NCBI GenBank assembly: GCA_934647305.1 | Contig: CAKUFI010000002.1 | Location: 1 to 64,000, forward strand | Direction: 5' to 3' | DNA: 64,000 bases | Source of the DNA: an uncultured Clostridia bacterium | GTDB lineage: Bacteria > Bacillota > Clostridia > Christensenellales > Aristaeellaceae | Shown: piece after piece, positions 1-8,297 of the stretch | How positions within the stretch are numbered: the stretch's first letter is position 1 | Layout: every line of letters starts with the position of its first letter | Made by a program: the position numbers and the translations under genes | Notes under the pieces: model-generated | Told to the model about the DNA's origin: nothing | Seen by the model: the letters and a program-made list of their open reading frames with translations, nothing else | Database searches by the model: none

Positions 1-638
1 CAGCAAGTGGAGCCGGGCACTGCCCGGTCGAAAGGGCTGCGGCCCTCTCGAGCTCTCCTGGTTTTTTTGACAGTCTGAGCGCCTTTCGGCGCTCTGTCTG
101 CGCTTCGCCTGAGGCAGTTGTAACCTGCCAATCTCGTGGTTCAGTTGGACGCGCCCCGTCTCTCGCCGACCACCAAAAACTGGCTTGCCAGGAATGCATC
201 CCTCTCAGAACTGAACCACGGGACCGCGTTGGAAAGGGTAAGGGCCGGGCAGGGCCCGGTTCCACTTGCTGCCGCGGGGGCCACGCAACGCAGGCATAAG
301 ACAGGCATCGCAAGCTCCCCTGGTCCCTTTGGCGGCCGGCAGGCTGAGCCTGCACCCACTGGCTGCCGGTCGGCAGGGCCGACACCCACCTGCTGCCGCC
401 GGATAGCACACGAATCTGTCGGCCATAGATTAGAGCCGCCAGATTCTTCACGGACTGAAGACTCAGAGGCATGTGCCCCACAAAAGGGACGGAACCCCAC
501 CGCCTGTTTCACAGGCGCAGAATTCGGGGGCTTCAATCTATGGCCACCGGATTCGTCGATAGAACCGGCGGCAGCAACCGAGTGCAGGCTCAGCCTGCCG
601 GCCGCTCGAACGTTACTTGAAGAAATGGAGTGATGGAT
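1..638. repeat. Intergenic stem-loop repeat cluster R1
   Basis: No gene is supported here. The stretch opens with the linker plus a CCGGGCA-C-TGCCCGG dyad at 13-27, then a GGGC/GCCC hairpin and a run of T (about 61-69) followed by GACAGTCTG and a GAGCGCC/GGCGCTC hairpin. Further dyads lie near 243-262 and 340-395. Two conserved-loop hairpins are present: 412-446 (stem GAATCTGTCGGC, loop CATAGATTAGA) and 520-554 (stem GAATTCGGGGGC, loop in the opposite orientation, TTCAATCTATG). A GCAGGCT-C-AGCCTGC dyad lies near 584-598. The open frame across 136-633 is only repeat sequence. A start-proximal GGAG for the downstream gene closes the region. Confidence 0.85.
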
Positions 639-1688
639 ATGTTTATTCACTGGTATGACCCGTCGGTACGCCTGACTGGCCGCTGGACGCGGCTGGTGCG
701 CGAGGGCGACGACCCGCATCTGTTCGTGCAGCCCACCGCGCGCTTCACGACGACTACCGCGCCCGGTTCGTATTTCGAGCTGGCGTTTGAGGGCGAGACT
801 GCGCTCCTGCATTTCGACCTGGGCTTTCTGGGCCAGCCCTTTCCGCACCTTTGGCTGAGCCTGGACGGCGGGGCGAGCATCGAGGCACCGGTCGACCGGT
901 ACTTGCGCGTGACGGCGGTCGGCGAGGGCGAGCACGTGCTGCGCGTGACCTACAAGGGCGGCATGGAGCAGCTTCCGCGCTGGTACGCCCCGCTGATGGG
1001 CGCGATTTCGTTCATTGGGGCCGAGGTGAAGGCGGCGGCGCTGCTGCCCGAGGACAACCGGCCGCTGATCGAGTTCGTGGGCGACTCGATCACTGAGGGC
1101 GTACTGATCGACGCGGACTACGACGCGATCCCGGCCAATCCGGTCAACGACCAGTTCAATCGCCCCTATCAGGACGACAACTGCGCCACCTACGCCGCCC
1201 TGACCGCGCGCCGGCTGAATCTGCGGGCGATGTTTCAGGCGTACGGCGCGGTCGGCCTGACCCGAACCGGCTGCGGCAGCGTGCCCCGCGCGGGGCTGAT
1301 CTACCCCTGGGTGTACGACGGCGTGCCCTACACCGGCGAGAAGCCGGACGTGGTGGTGATCAATCACGGCGCGAACGACCGGGGCGCGACGGCTGAAGAG
1401 TATATCGCGCGGTATCTGGAACTGCTCAGGCTGGTTCGCGAGCGCGCGCCCCAGGCGGTCATCGTGTGCCTGAGCGCGTTCTGCGGGGCGTTCGACGAGG
1501 ATGTTCGCCGGATGGTCGAGGAATACCGCGCACGCGACTCGAGGGTGTACTTCGTCTCGAGCAAAGGCTGGGTGCCGCTCGAGCCGCTTCACCCGCTGCG
1601 CGGCGGGCATCGCGTCATCGCCGAACGCTTCGCGCCCATGCTTCGCGAGATTCTCCTAAAGGAAGGGGTTCCCTGCGATGAAGGCTGA
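639..1688 (+). CDS. SGNH/GDSL-type esterase with N-terminal beta-sandwich (CE2-like layout)
   Basis: Probable carbohydrate or acyl ester hydrolase of 349 residues. An N-terminal beta-rich region (about 1-125) precedes an SGNH domain with the nucleophile block GDSITEG near residue 148, a NHGAND block near 242 supplying the Gly/Asn oxyanion residues, and a C-terminal LHPLRGGH with the catalytic His near 322. This order matches family CE2-like acetylesterases. No signal peptide is visible, so it is probably cytoplasmic and may deacetylate imported oligosaccharides (inference). In-frame GTG 630 and ATG 633 exist, but GGAG at 627-630 is spaced 8 nt from ATG 639. Its end overlaps the next gene, implying coupled translation. 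Confidence 0.82.
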   Translation: MFIHWYDPSVRLTGRWTRLVREGDDPHLFVQPTARFTTTTAPGSYFELAFEGETALLHFDLGFLGQPFPHLWLSLDGGASIEAPVDRYLRVTAVGEGEHVLRVTYKGGMEQLPRWYAPLMGAISFIGAEVKAAALLPEDNRPLIEFVGDSITEGVLIDADYDAIPANPVNDQFNRPYQDDNCATYAALTARRLNLRAMFQAYGAVGLTRTGCGSVPRAGLIYPWVYDGVPYTGEKPDVVVINHGANDRGATAEEYIARYLELLRLVRERAPQAVIVCLSAFCGAFDEDVRRMVEEYRARDSRVYFVSSKGWVPLEPLHPLRGGHRVIAERFAPMLREILLKEGVPCDEG

Positions 1689-2475
1689 GAAGATCCTGCG
1701 GGAGATGTTTTCCTGGGCGCCGGGCGAGTATGCAAAGACCTGCGACACGCTCAAGGCGGGCGACCCCTCGCGCGAGGTGACGAAGGCGGCGGTGTGCTGC
1801 TTTGCCGCGCCGAAGATCATCCGCGAGGCGGCTGCCTGGGGCGCACAGCTACTGATTACTCACGAGCCGCTGTACTATAACCACTGGGACGACCCGGCCG
1901 ATCCGCACGCGCACACACCCGCCGCGCAGGCGAAGAAGGCGCTCCTCGAGCAGACCGGCCTGACCGTCTACCGCTACCATGACCACCCACACAATGCGCC
2001 CGAGGACATGATCTGTCAGGGCGAGCTGGCGGCGCTGGGGCTTCCGGGCAGGCTGGAGCGCCTGGAGTACTTCGGCACGAACTGCTATCACCTGGACGCG
2101 CCCATCACGCCCCGCGAGCTGGCGGCGCACATCGAAAAGGCGCTGGGCATTGCGCACGTGCGCATCTGCGGCACGCTGGACGAGCCGTGCACCCGCGTCA
2201 CTACTGCCTTCGGCACGCCCGGCGGCGTGTTCGAGGAACTGTCCGGCCCGGCGGAAATCGTGCTGACCGGCGAGGCGTGCGAATGGCAGCTGGGCGAGTA
2301 CGCGCGCGACGCGTCCGAACTGGGCATGAAGAAGGCGCTGCTGATCCTGGGGCACTGCGGCTCCGAGCGGGAGGGCATGCGCTGCGTGGCCGAGCGGATG
2401 AAGCAGGCGCTGCCGCAGATCGAGACGCGGTATTTTGAGAGCGAAGAGGTCTACCATTACCCCGAGCAGGCATAA
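1678..2475 (+). CDS. Nif3-like dinuclear metal center protein
   Basis: 265 residues, close to the usual size of the short Nif3/YbgI family. The family folds around a two-metal site; its biochemical role is not settled. Visible family signatures are LLITHEPLYYN near residue 60 (metal-binding His), TGEACEW with EYARDA in the C-terminal half, and ILGHCGSEREGM near residue 222. ATG 1678 lies behind AAGGAAGGGG (1659-1668) and overlaps the 3' end of the esterase gene by 11 bp, so the two are one transcription unit. Confidence 0.85.
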   Translation: MKAEKILREMFSWAPGEYAKTCDTLKAGDPSREVTKAAVCCFAAPKIIREAAAWGAQLLITHEPLYYNHWDDPADPHAHTPAAQAKKALLEQTGLTVYRYHDHPHNAPEDMICQGELAALGLPGRLERLEYFGTNCYHLDAPITPRELAAHIEKALGIAHVRICGTLDEPCTRVTTAFGTPGGVFEELSGPAEIVLTGEACEWQLGEYARDASELGMKKALLILGHCGSEREGMRCVAERMKQALPQIETRYFESEEVYHYPEQA

Positions 2476-2503
2476 CCTGCCAGAGCAAAGGAGCGTGACG
2501 AAT

Positions 2504-3118
2504 GTGAAGGTATTGCTGGTCAACGGCAGTCCGCATGAGAAGGGCTGCACCTATACCGCGCTTGCCGAGGTGGCGGGCGCGCTGAACGAATGCGGCGTTC
2601 AGACCGAGATGTTCTGGATCGGTAAAGGCCCGGTTCAGGGCTGCGTGGCCTGCGGCGGCTGCGCGAAGACGGGCGAGTGCGCGTATAAGGGCGACCCGTG
2701 CAACGCGCTGATCGCCAAAATGCGCGAGGCAGACGGGCTGGTCGTCGGCTCGCCGGTCTACTATGCCGGGCCGAACGGGGCGCTGTGCGCGCTGCTTGAC
2801 CGGGCGTTTTACGCCTGCGGGCGCGACATGGCCGACAAGCCGGCGGCGTGCGTGGTGTCCTGCCGAAGGGGCGGAGCCAGCGCGGCCTTCGACCGGCTGA
2901 ACAAGTACTTCACGATCAGCCGCATGCCGGTCGTGTCCTCGCAGTACTGGAACAGCGTCCACGGCAATCGGCCCGAGGAAACACGCCAGGACCTGGAGGG
3001 CCTGCAGGTCATGCGCGTGCTGGGGCGGCAGATGGCGTACCTGCTGCGCTCAATGCGCGAGGCCGGCCTGCCCAAACCCGAGCGCGAGCCGCGCGTGAGC
3101 ACCAATTTCATCCGGTAA
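2504..3118 (+). CDS. NADPH-dependent FMN reductase-like / iron-sulfur flavoprotein family protein
   Basis: About 204 residues. It begins with the flavodoxin-like strand and phosphate loop VLLVNGSPHEKG and carries the Cys-rich block GCVACGGCAKTGEC (about residues 46-60) typical of iron-sulfur flavoproteins and their FMN reductase relatives, followed by VVGSPVYYAGPNG for flavin contact. It probably transfers electrons using FMN, with or without a cluster. No ATG is available: GTG 2504 (11 nt from AAAGGAG) is preferred over GTG 2495, which is too close to the same site. It follows the Nif3 gene by 28 bp and ends the operon. Confidence 0.8.
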   Translation: MKVLLVNGSPHEKGCTYTALAEVAGALNECGVQTEMFWIGKGPVQGCVACGGCAKTGECAYKGDPCNALIAKMREADGLVVGSPVYYAGPNGALCALLDRAFYACGRDMADKPAACVVSCRRGGASAAFDRLNKYFTISRMPVVSSQYWNSVHGNRPEETRQDLEGLQVMRVLGRQMAYLLRSMREAGLPKPEREPRVSTNFIR

Positions 3119-3708
3119 CCGACCAGGGGAGGGGGCGCAATGCTTTCTCCCTTGTGTTTTTTGCCTAAAGCTGAAAAAGCGCCGGGCCCGCCTGAAAAGA
3201 CGAGCCCGGCTCAGCTTGTCAAAAAAGTTTTGACAAGCTGGTGGACGGGGAAGCAAGCTCCCCGGCCAGGTGCCGCGCCTCAAATCTACGATTTGAGCCG
3301 TCGGCAGTTTCGCCAAGGGCGAAACCTGAAAACCCAAAGGGTTTTCAGCCTCCCTGCCACCCTCTCCAGTCTCCGCTAAAAATCGAAGATTTTTCGGGCG
3401 CGGAGCCTGCAAGGAAACGATTTTTTCTCTGGAAAATGAGATTTTCCGGCGCAAAAATCGCCCCGTGCCCACGCTGCATATTTACACTGCCCGAGTCGGC
3501 AATGCCGACCGTCAATCCACGGAAAATTCCGTGGATTCGGAGAATTCGGGAACTTGAATCTATGGTTTCCGAATTCGTCGCCAGAACCCGCGGTAGCAAG
3601 TGGAGCCGGGCACTGTCCGGTCGAAAGGGCTGCGGCCCTCTCGAGCTCTCTGGGGTTTTTGACAGTCTGCGGGAGAGGCTTCGGAAAAAGCCCCTCCCAC
3701 CGGGTCGA
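3119..3708. repeat. Intergenic stem-loop repeat cluster R2 with a hairpin array
   Basis: No gene. 3181-3460 is a run of short stem-loops, many with 3-nt loops: 3212-3240 (13-bp stem, loop AAG), 3246-3264, 3279-3297 (loop TAC), 3307-3325 (loop AAG), 3326-3348 (10-bp stem, loop AAA), 3378-3394 (loop GAA) nested in CTCCGC/GCGGAG, and 3431-3447 (loop GAG) nested in CGATTTTT/AAAAATCG. Then come a GTCGGCA-A-TGCCGAC dyad (3496-3510), an AATCCACGGAA stem-loop (3514-3537), a conserved-loop hairpin (3542-3576; loop TTGAATCTATG) and a CCGGGCACTGTCCGG dyad near 3606-3620. Confidence 0.85.
3671..3698 (-). terminator. Hairpin downstream of the sugar-binding protein gene
   Basis: GGGAGAGGCTT and AAGCCCCTCCC form an 11-bp stem with one mismatch, 10 nt beyond the stop codon at 3709. 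On the minus strand it is followed by CAGACTGTC and a short A-run rather than a U-run, so terminator activity is plausible but not certain. Confidence 0.5.
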
Positions 3709-5412
3709 TTAGCCGAAGATGGAGTTGAGGTAGCTGGAGTAGGCGTTGCGGTAGATTTCGCAGTACTCCTCCACGCCGAGGTCGCGCAGCTTCTCGAAGA
3801 ACGCGTCCACCTCATCCATCGAGCGGGTGCCGATGATGAACTTGGTGGTCTCGGCGGAGACGTAGGTCTCAATCGCCGTGGCCAGGTCGGTCACGCGGGT
3901 GTTCTCCTCCTCGCTGAGGAACACAGCGGGCAGGGAAACGGCCGTAACGTTGTCAACCCAGGCGTTGGTCGAGGTCACGCGCCACTGCGCGTCGGCGCTG
4001 GGCGTGTTGTAGGGGTTGTTCATGGGCACATCCATCACCGTGCCGGTCACCGCGTCGGTCACCTGTTTGATCTCTTCCTTGATCTCGTAGCCCGCCAGCT
4101 TTTTGGCGGTGCGATCCGCGGCGGACAGGTCGATGGGCACAGCCTGCGCCGGGTAGATGTAGGCCATGCGGTACACGTCGAAGCCCTCGATCTCGCCGTC
4201 GTCGACCTTCTTGGTGCAGAAGTTACCCTGCTCGTCAAGATACCAGCCGTCCACGACGCCCAGGCACTCCTCGGTGCCCTGCATCGGGCCGTTGTTGTAG
4301 AGCATCGAGCCCATGTCGGTGTACATGTAGTCCACGATCTTCGCGATCAGCTCGGGATGCTCGGTCTTCGCGGAGGCGCTGATGCCGCTCGAGCCGACCA
4401 CCACGCCCAGGCTGCCCACCGGCTTTTCGCAGCTGTCGCTGGACAGGGGCGAGTAGCACACATAGTCGGCGTAGGCGTCGGTCGTCTGGGACAGGGCCAT
4501 CGTCCAGTCGCAGAACACGCCGCACAGGCCCTCAGACATCATACCACGTTTGGTGATTTCGTCAAGAGTGAAGTGGTCGGGGTGGATCAGGCCCTCGGAG
4601 TACAGGATGTTCATGTACTTCAGGAACTCCTTATACTGCTCGGTGTAGCAGGGCAGCTCCAGCTTGCCGTCGCGGATGGCGAAGTCGGTGCCGTCCCAAG
4701 AGGCGCTCGCGCCCTCGTTGGAGCCGTAGAAGCCCAGCGCGTTCCAGATCACGTCCTCGATGAAGCTGGCGATCGAGCACACCGGCCAGGTCTCTCCGCT
4801 TTCGGAGGTCACGCCCTTGAAGGCGCGCAGCATATCGATGAAGCCGTCCAGCGTGGTGGGCATCTCGAGATTGCACTGCTCCAGCCACTTGGTGTTCACG
4901 AAGCAGCGGGTGGTCGGATACGAGCCCAGCGAGGTGTAGTACACGCGGCCGGACAGGCGCGGCATGCTGTAAATCGCGCCGTTGGGCAGGGTGAACACGC
5001 CCGCATACTCGGCGAGCTTGCCGTAGGCGTTGGGCATGGTCTCGGCGTTAAAGTAGGGCGTCCAGTCCATGAGCATGCCCTCGCCCGCGCCGTAGATCAC
5101 CTGGTTGACGTTGGTCATCAGGGTGCCGCCCCACAGGACGTCGGGCAGGTCGTCGGTCGCCAGCAGCAGCGAAATGCGCTCCTCGGGCTCAAGCGTCTGC
5201 TCCAGCTCGAAGGTCACGTCCCAGCCCTCGCCGGCAAGGTAGTGCTTGAGGTACTTGAACCACCACAGGTCGTTAATGTCGGTAAAGGAGCCCTCCACGT
5301 GGCGGGTGGCCAGTATGGACAGGGTCGCTTCCTGATTTTCCTCGGCCAGGGCCGCCGGCAGGCAGCTCAGCAGCAGGGCCATCGTCAGCAGTGCGCACAG
5401 TAGTTTCTTCAT
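3709..5412 (-). CDS. Extracellular solute-binding protein of a sugar ABC transporter (LplA/YtcQ type)
   Basis: 567 residues, typical of the large binding proteins paired with LplB/LplC permeases. It begins with a signal peptide (MKKLLCALLTMALLLS..., about 24 residues) ending near ALAEE; no convincing lipobox Cys is present after the hydrophobic core. It would bind oligosaccharides outside the membrane. The start ATG has GGGAGGAAG upstream. It is the last gene after two permease genes, 68 bp downstream of the second, and no ATPase is encoded nearby, so a shared MsmX-like ATPase is expected elsewhere (inference). Confidence 0.88.
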   Translation of the reverse strand: MKKLLCALLTMALLLSCLPAALAEENQEATLSILATRHVEGSFTDINDLWWFKYLKHYLAGEGWDVTFELEQTLEPEERISLLLATDDLPDVLWGGTLMTNVNQVIYGAGEGMLMDWTPYFNAETMPNAYGKLAEYAGVFTLPNGAIYSMPRLSGRVYYTSLGSYPTTRCFVNTKWLEQCNLEMPTTLDGFIDMLRAFKGVTSESGETWPVCSIASFIEDVIWNALGFYGSNEGASASWDGTDFAIRDGKLELPCYTEQYKEFLKYMNILYSEGLIHPDHFTLDEITKRGMMSEGLCGVFCDWTMALSQTTDAYADYVCYSPLSSDSCEKPVGSLGVVVGSSGISASAKTEHPELIAKIVDYMYTDMGSMLYNNGPMQGTEECLGVVDGWYLDEQGNFCTKKVDDGEIEGFDVYRMAYIYPAQAVPIDLSAADRTAKKLAGYEIKEEIKQVTDAVTGTVMDVPMNNPYNTPSADAQWRVTSTNAWVDNVTAVSLPAVFLSEEENTRVTDLATAIETYVSAETTKFIIGTRSMDEVDAFFEKLRDLGVEEYCEIYRNAYSSYLNSIFG

Positions 5413-5480
5413 CAGTGTCTTCCTCCCATGTTTTTTTATTGATGACCGCGCGAACGCGGGTCCATCCGGGGTTGAGGCGT

Positions 5481-6413
5481 TCAGCCTTTCAGCGAGCCGA
5501 TCATCATGCCTTTGACGAAAAATTTCTGTACGAAGGGATAGGCAATGAGCATGGGCGCGCTGGAAATGAACACCAGCGAGTACTTCATCGCCGCGGCGGT
5601 GTAGGTGCGCTGCAGCGCCATGGCCAGCATCTCCTCGGTGGCGTTGGGGTCGGACATCGTGCCCAGGTAGGCCGCCTCGTTCTGGATCAGCAGGCGGCGC
5701 AGCACCAGCGAAAGCGGCTGATAGTCCTTCTTCGTGGCGTAGATCAGGGCGGTAAAGTAGTCGTTCCAGTGGCCGACCGCGTAGTACAGCGCGATGACCG
5801 CCACGATCGGCCCGCTCAGCGGCAACGCCAGCTGGCCGAAGATGCGCAGCTCGCTCGCCCCGTCGATGCGCGCCGCCTCGTACAGCGCCTCGGGGATGTT
5901 GCTCGTGAAGTACACCCGGGTCACGATGACGTTGTACACGCTCAGCCCGCCCATCAGCACCAGTACCCAGCGCGTGTTGACCAGGCCTAGGTTCTTGACC
6001 ATGACATAGGTCGGGATCATGCCGCCGCTGAAGTACATCGTGAACAGGAACAGCCCGGTGAGCAGGCCCCGGCCGAACATGCGCTTCTTGCTCAGCGCGT
6101 AGGCCGACGGAATGGTCAGCATCAGGTTGAACAGCGTGCCCGCCACCGTGTAAAACACCGTGTTGGCGTAGCCCAGCCAGATTTCGCTGTTCTCAAACAC
6201 CATCGTATACGCGTCCAGCGAGAAGCCGACCGGCCACAGGTTCACCTTGCCGCCGTAGACGCTGTAGGGGTCTGAAAACGAGGCGATGACCGTGAAATAG
6301 ATCGGGTACAGGCAGATGAGCGTCAGAAGGGCGGTCAGCGCGTAGAGTATAATCGTAAACGCCCGGTCCTGCGCAGACTCTCTCATTTTATGTTTATGTG
6401 CCTTGTGTGACAT
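5481..6413 (-). CDS. Carbohydrate ABC transporter permease, LplC/YtcP type
   Basis: 310 residues with six membrane segments, the first at about residues 17-40. The EAA loop that contacts the ATPase is visible as YEAARIDGASELRIFGQLALPL. The protein ends in VQKFFVKGMMIGSLKG, the usual LplC C-terminus. ATG 6413 is spaced 8 nt from GGAGGAGG; an in-frame GTG lies one codon upstream. It sits 18 bp after the partner permease gene and precedes the binding protein gene. Confidence 0.9.
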   Translation of the reverse strand: MSHKAHKHKMRESAQDRAFTIILYALTALLTLICLYPIYFTVIASFSDPYSVYGGKVNLWPVGFSLDAYTMVFENSEIWLGYANTVFYTVAGTLFNLMLTIPSAYALSKKRMFGRGLLTGLFLFTMYFSGGMIPTYVMVKNLGLVNTRWVLVLMGGLSVYNVIVTRVYFTSNIPEALYEAARIDGASELRIFGQLALPLSGPIVAVIALYYAVGHWNDYFTALIYATKKDYQPLSLVLRRLLIQNEAAYLGTMSDPNATEEMLAMALQRTYTAAAMKYSLVFISSAPMLIAYPFVQKFFVKGMMIGSLKG

Positions 6414-6431
6414 CACGCATTCCTCCTCCGC

Positions 6432-7352
6432 TCAGAACAGACTGGTTTCCGACACGCGGCGCATGATCGCGTTGGCCAGCAGCAGCACCGCCACGTTCAC
6501 CAGCGTGTTGAACAGGCCGATTGCCGCCGAATAGCTGAACTGGCCCCCGATCAGGCCCACCTCGTAGACATAGACCGAGACCACGTTGGACGCGTCCAGG
6601 TTCATGCTGTTCTGCAGCAGGTAGATTTTGGAGTACCCCACGCTCAGGATGCGCCCCATCTGCATGATAAAGTTGATGATGACCGTGGGCAGGATGCAGG
6701 GCACGTTGATGTGCCAGACGATCTGCAGTCTGCTCGCTCCGTCGATGCGCGCTGCCTCGATCAGCTCGCTGTCCACCGCCGAGAGCGCCGACAGGTACAG
6801 GATCGATCCCCAGCCCAGCGTCTGCCACACGCCCGACCAGACGTAGATCGAGGCGAAGGATTCCGGCTGCGACATGAACGCCTGCCGCGTGCCGCCCAGC
6901 AGCGCAATCAGGTTGTTGACCGGGCCGGTCGTGCGGTCCAGCAGCAGGATGACCAGCGAACAGACCACCACCTCCGACAGGAAGTGCGGCATGTAGGTAA
7001 TCATCTGCACGGTCTTTTTGTACCACAGGTGCGTGATCTCGTTGAGCATCAGCGCGAACACGATCGAGCAGGGAAACACCGCCAGCGTGTAGAGCGTAAT
7101 GTGCAGCGTATTTCGGATCATCGGCCAGAAATAAGGATACTCGACAAAGCGCCTGAAGTGCTTCAGGCCCACCCACGCGCTGCCCCAGATGCCCTTGGAC
7201 GCGCGGTAGTCCTTAAACGCAATCTGCAGGCCGTACATCGGCGCGTAGGCAAAAATAATCAGGTAAATCAGTGCGGGCAGCAGCAGCAGATACCATTGCC
7301 AGCTCTCCCGCAGGCGCTTTCCCACATACGCCAGGCTTCCTCTTCGTTCCAC
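6432..7352 (-). CDS. Carbohydrate ABC transporter permease, LplB/YteP type
   Basis: 306 residues, six membrane segments. The N-terminal block WQWYLLLLPALIYLIIF and the following YGLQIAFKDY are characteristic of LplB-type permeases, and the EAA loop reads IEAARIDGASRLQIVWHINVP. GTG 7352 is chosen because AGGAGGGG lies 8 nt upstream; an in-frame ATG at 7382 would put that ribosome site inside the gene. It is the first gene of the operon running toward lower coordinates. Confidence 0.88.
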   Translation of the reverse strand: MERRGSLAYVGKRLRESWQWYLLLLPALIYLIIFAYAPMYGLQIAFKDYRASKGIWGSAWVGLKHFRRFVEYPYFWPMIRNTLHITLYTLAVFPCSIVFALMLNEITHLWYKKTVQMITYMPHFLSEVVVCSLVILLLDRTTGPVNNLIALLGGTRQAFMSQPESFASIYVWSGVWQTLGWGSILYLSALSAVDSELIEAARIDGASRLQIVWHINVPCILPTVIINFIMQMGRILSVGYSKIYLLQNSMNLDASNVVSVYVYEVGLIGGQFSYSAAIGLFNTLVNVAVLLLANAIMRRVSETSLF

Positions 7353-7784
7353 AGTGAAATCCCCTCCTGTCGCACTCAGCATAACAGCCGCGCCACACTT
7401 TGTACATCGTCAAAATCCGAAAAGGCCATATCAAAAAGGCGTTATTTCCCATATTTTCGGGAAAAAGCGCACACAAATGGACGCCCTGCGCCGCAAAAGC
7501 GCCGTATCGAAAAAAGAGGAATCGGGCGAAGAGGCGCTTTTTAGGAAGCGACGAATCCGTGCCGAACCTGACGCGCATATTATGACAAGGGGCGCGGCAC
7601 GGCTGCCGACGCGGCCCAGGCCATCTCAAAGTGCTATGGTTTTGACAGTGTAACTGACGGCCCGACTGACGCGCATATAATGTAGGGATTTCTCAAAACT
7701 GACGGATTTTCTGACGGAAGCAGGGATGAGGTCTATAATTTGCAGGCCGAAACGCAGATTCCTGCGAAAAGTGTCTGAAAACAC
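7353..7784. other. 432-bp gene-free stretch upstream of the sugar transporter operon
   Basis: No supported coding region. The AGGAGGGG for the permease is at its lower edge. I found no clean minus-strand promoter with proper spacing, so transcription may depend on an activator. A TATAAT-like hexamer on the plus strand near 7675 has only a poor -35 partner. Direct and inverted repeats of the kind seen in other spacers are absent. Confidence 0.5.
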
Positions 7785-7813
7785 AAAAAAGACCAGTCAC
7801 TTCTGACTGGTCT
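7785..7813 (-). terminator. Rho-independent terminator of tRNA-Thr
   Basis: On the minus strand AGACCAGTCA and TGACTGGTCT form a perfect 10-bp stem with a 4-nt loop, directly followed by six T. It begins 1 nt after the CCA end of the tRNA gene. Confidence 0.93.
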
Positions 7814-7814
7814 G

Positions 7815-7890
<76 letters not shown>

Positions 7891-7919
7891 ATGCCTGCAT
7901 TGCCTCAAGCACGAGATGT

Positions 7920-7948
7920 ATTATACTATACTTTCACGCGCCTGTCAA
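7920..7948 (-). promoter_or_regulatory. Sigma-A promoter of tRNA-Thr
   Basis: On the minus strand a consensus TTGACA (7943-7948) and TATAAT (7920-7925) are separated by exactly 17 bp. This is a perfect consensus, as expected for a stable-RNA gene. Confidence 0.92.
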
Positions 7949-7997
7949 TACTCATTTTAGATTTAACAATATGCGATTTTCGTCAGGAATTATTAAC

Positions 7998-8026
7998 TTG
8001 ACAGCTGCCCGGCAAAGAAGTATACT
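7998..8026 (+). promoter_or_regulatory. Sigma-A promoter of the thrS T-box leader
   Basis: TTGACA (7998-8003), a 17-bp spacer and TATACT (8021-8026). Transcription should start near 8033, giving a leader of about 265 nt before the thrS start. Confidence 0.92.
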
Positions 8027-8032
8027 GTCCGT

Positions 8033-8247
8033 AATCCGAGATGACGAAGACCAATCGCACATCCCCTGCCCGATTCAGAGAGAGCGCGTCGGCGGCTGAA
8101 AGCGCGCTTATCCGGCCCGTGCGAGGCAACCAGCTTCCGATCGGAATCGCCTGGACACGTTATCGTCCGCATGAGTGGTTTTACAACAAGGGTGGAACCG
8201 CGGGTTAATTTTAGCTCGTCCCTTTTCGGGGACGGGCTTTTGTGTTT
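8033..8247 (+). promoter_or_regulatory. T-box riboswitch (threonine) controlling thrS
   Basis: The T-box sequence AAGGGTGGAACCGCGG is at 8189-8204 and is followed by a terminator hairpin (CGTCCC/GGGACG, about 8214-8236) and a T-rich tract. An ACC triplet followed by A at 8050-8052 in the Stem I region is the likely specifier; it is complementary to the GGT anticodon of the adjacent tRNA-Thr gene. Uncharged tRNA-Thr would favour the antiterminator and raise thrS expression (known T-box mechanism). The specifier position is my reading, not a folded model. Confidence 0.93.
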
Positions 8248-8297
8248 TGGATGTGTCTGAACATCAGATACATCCTGAGGAAGGAGAGAGAAACATC

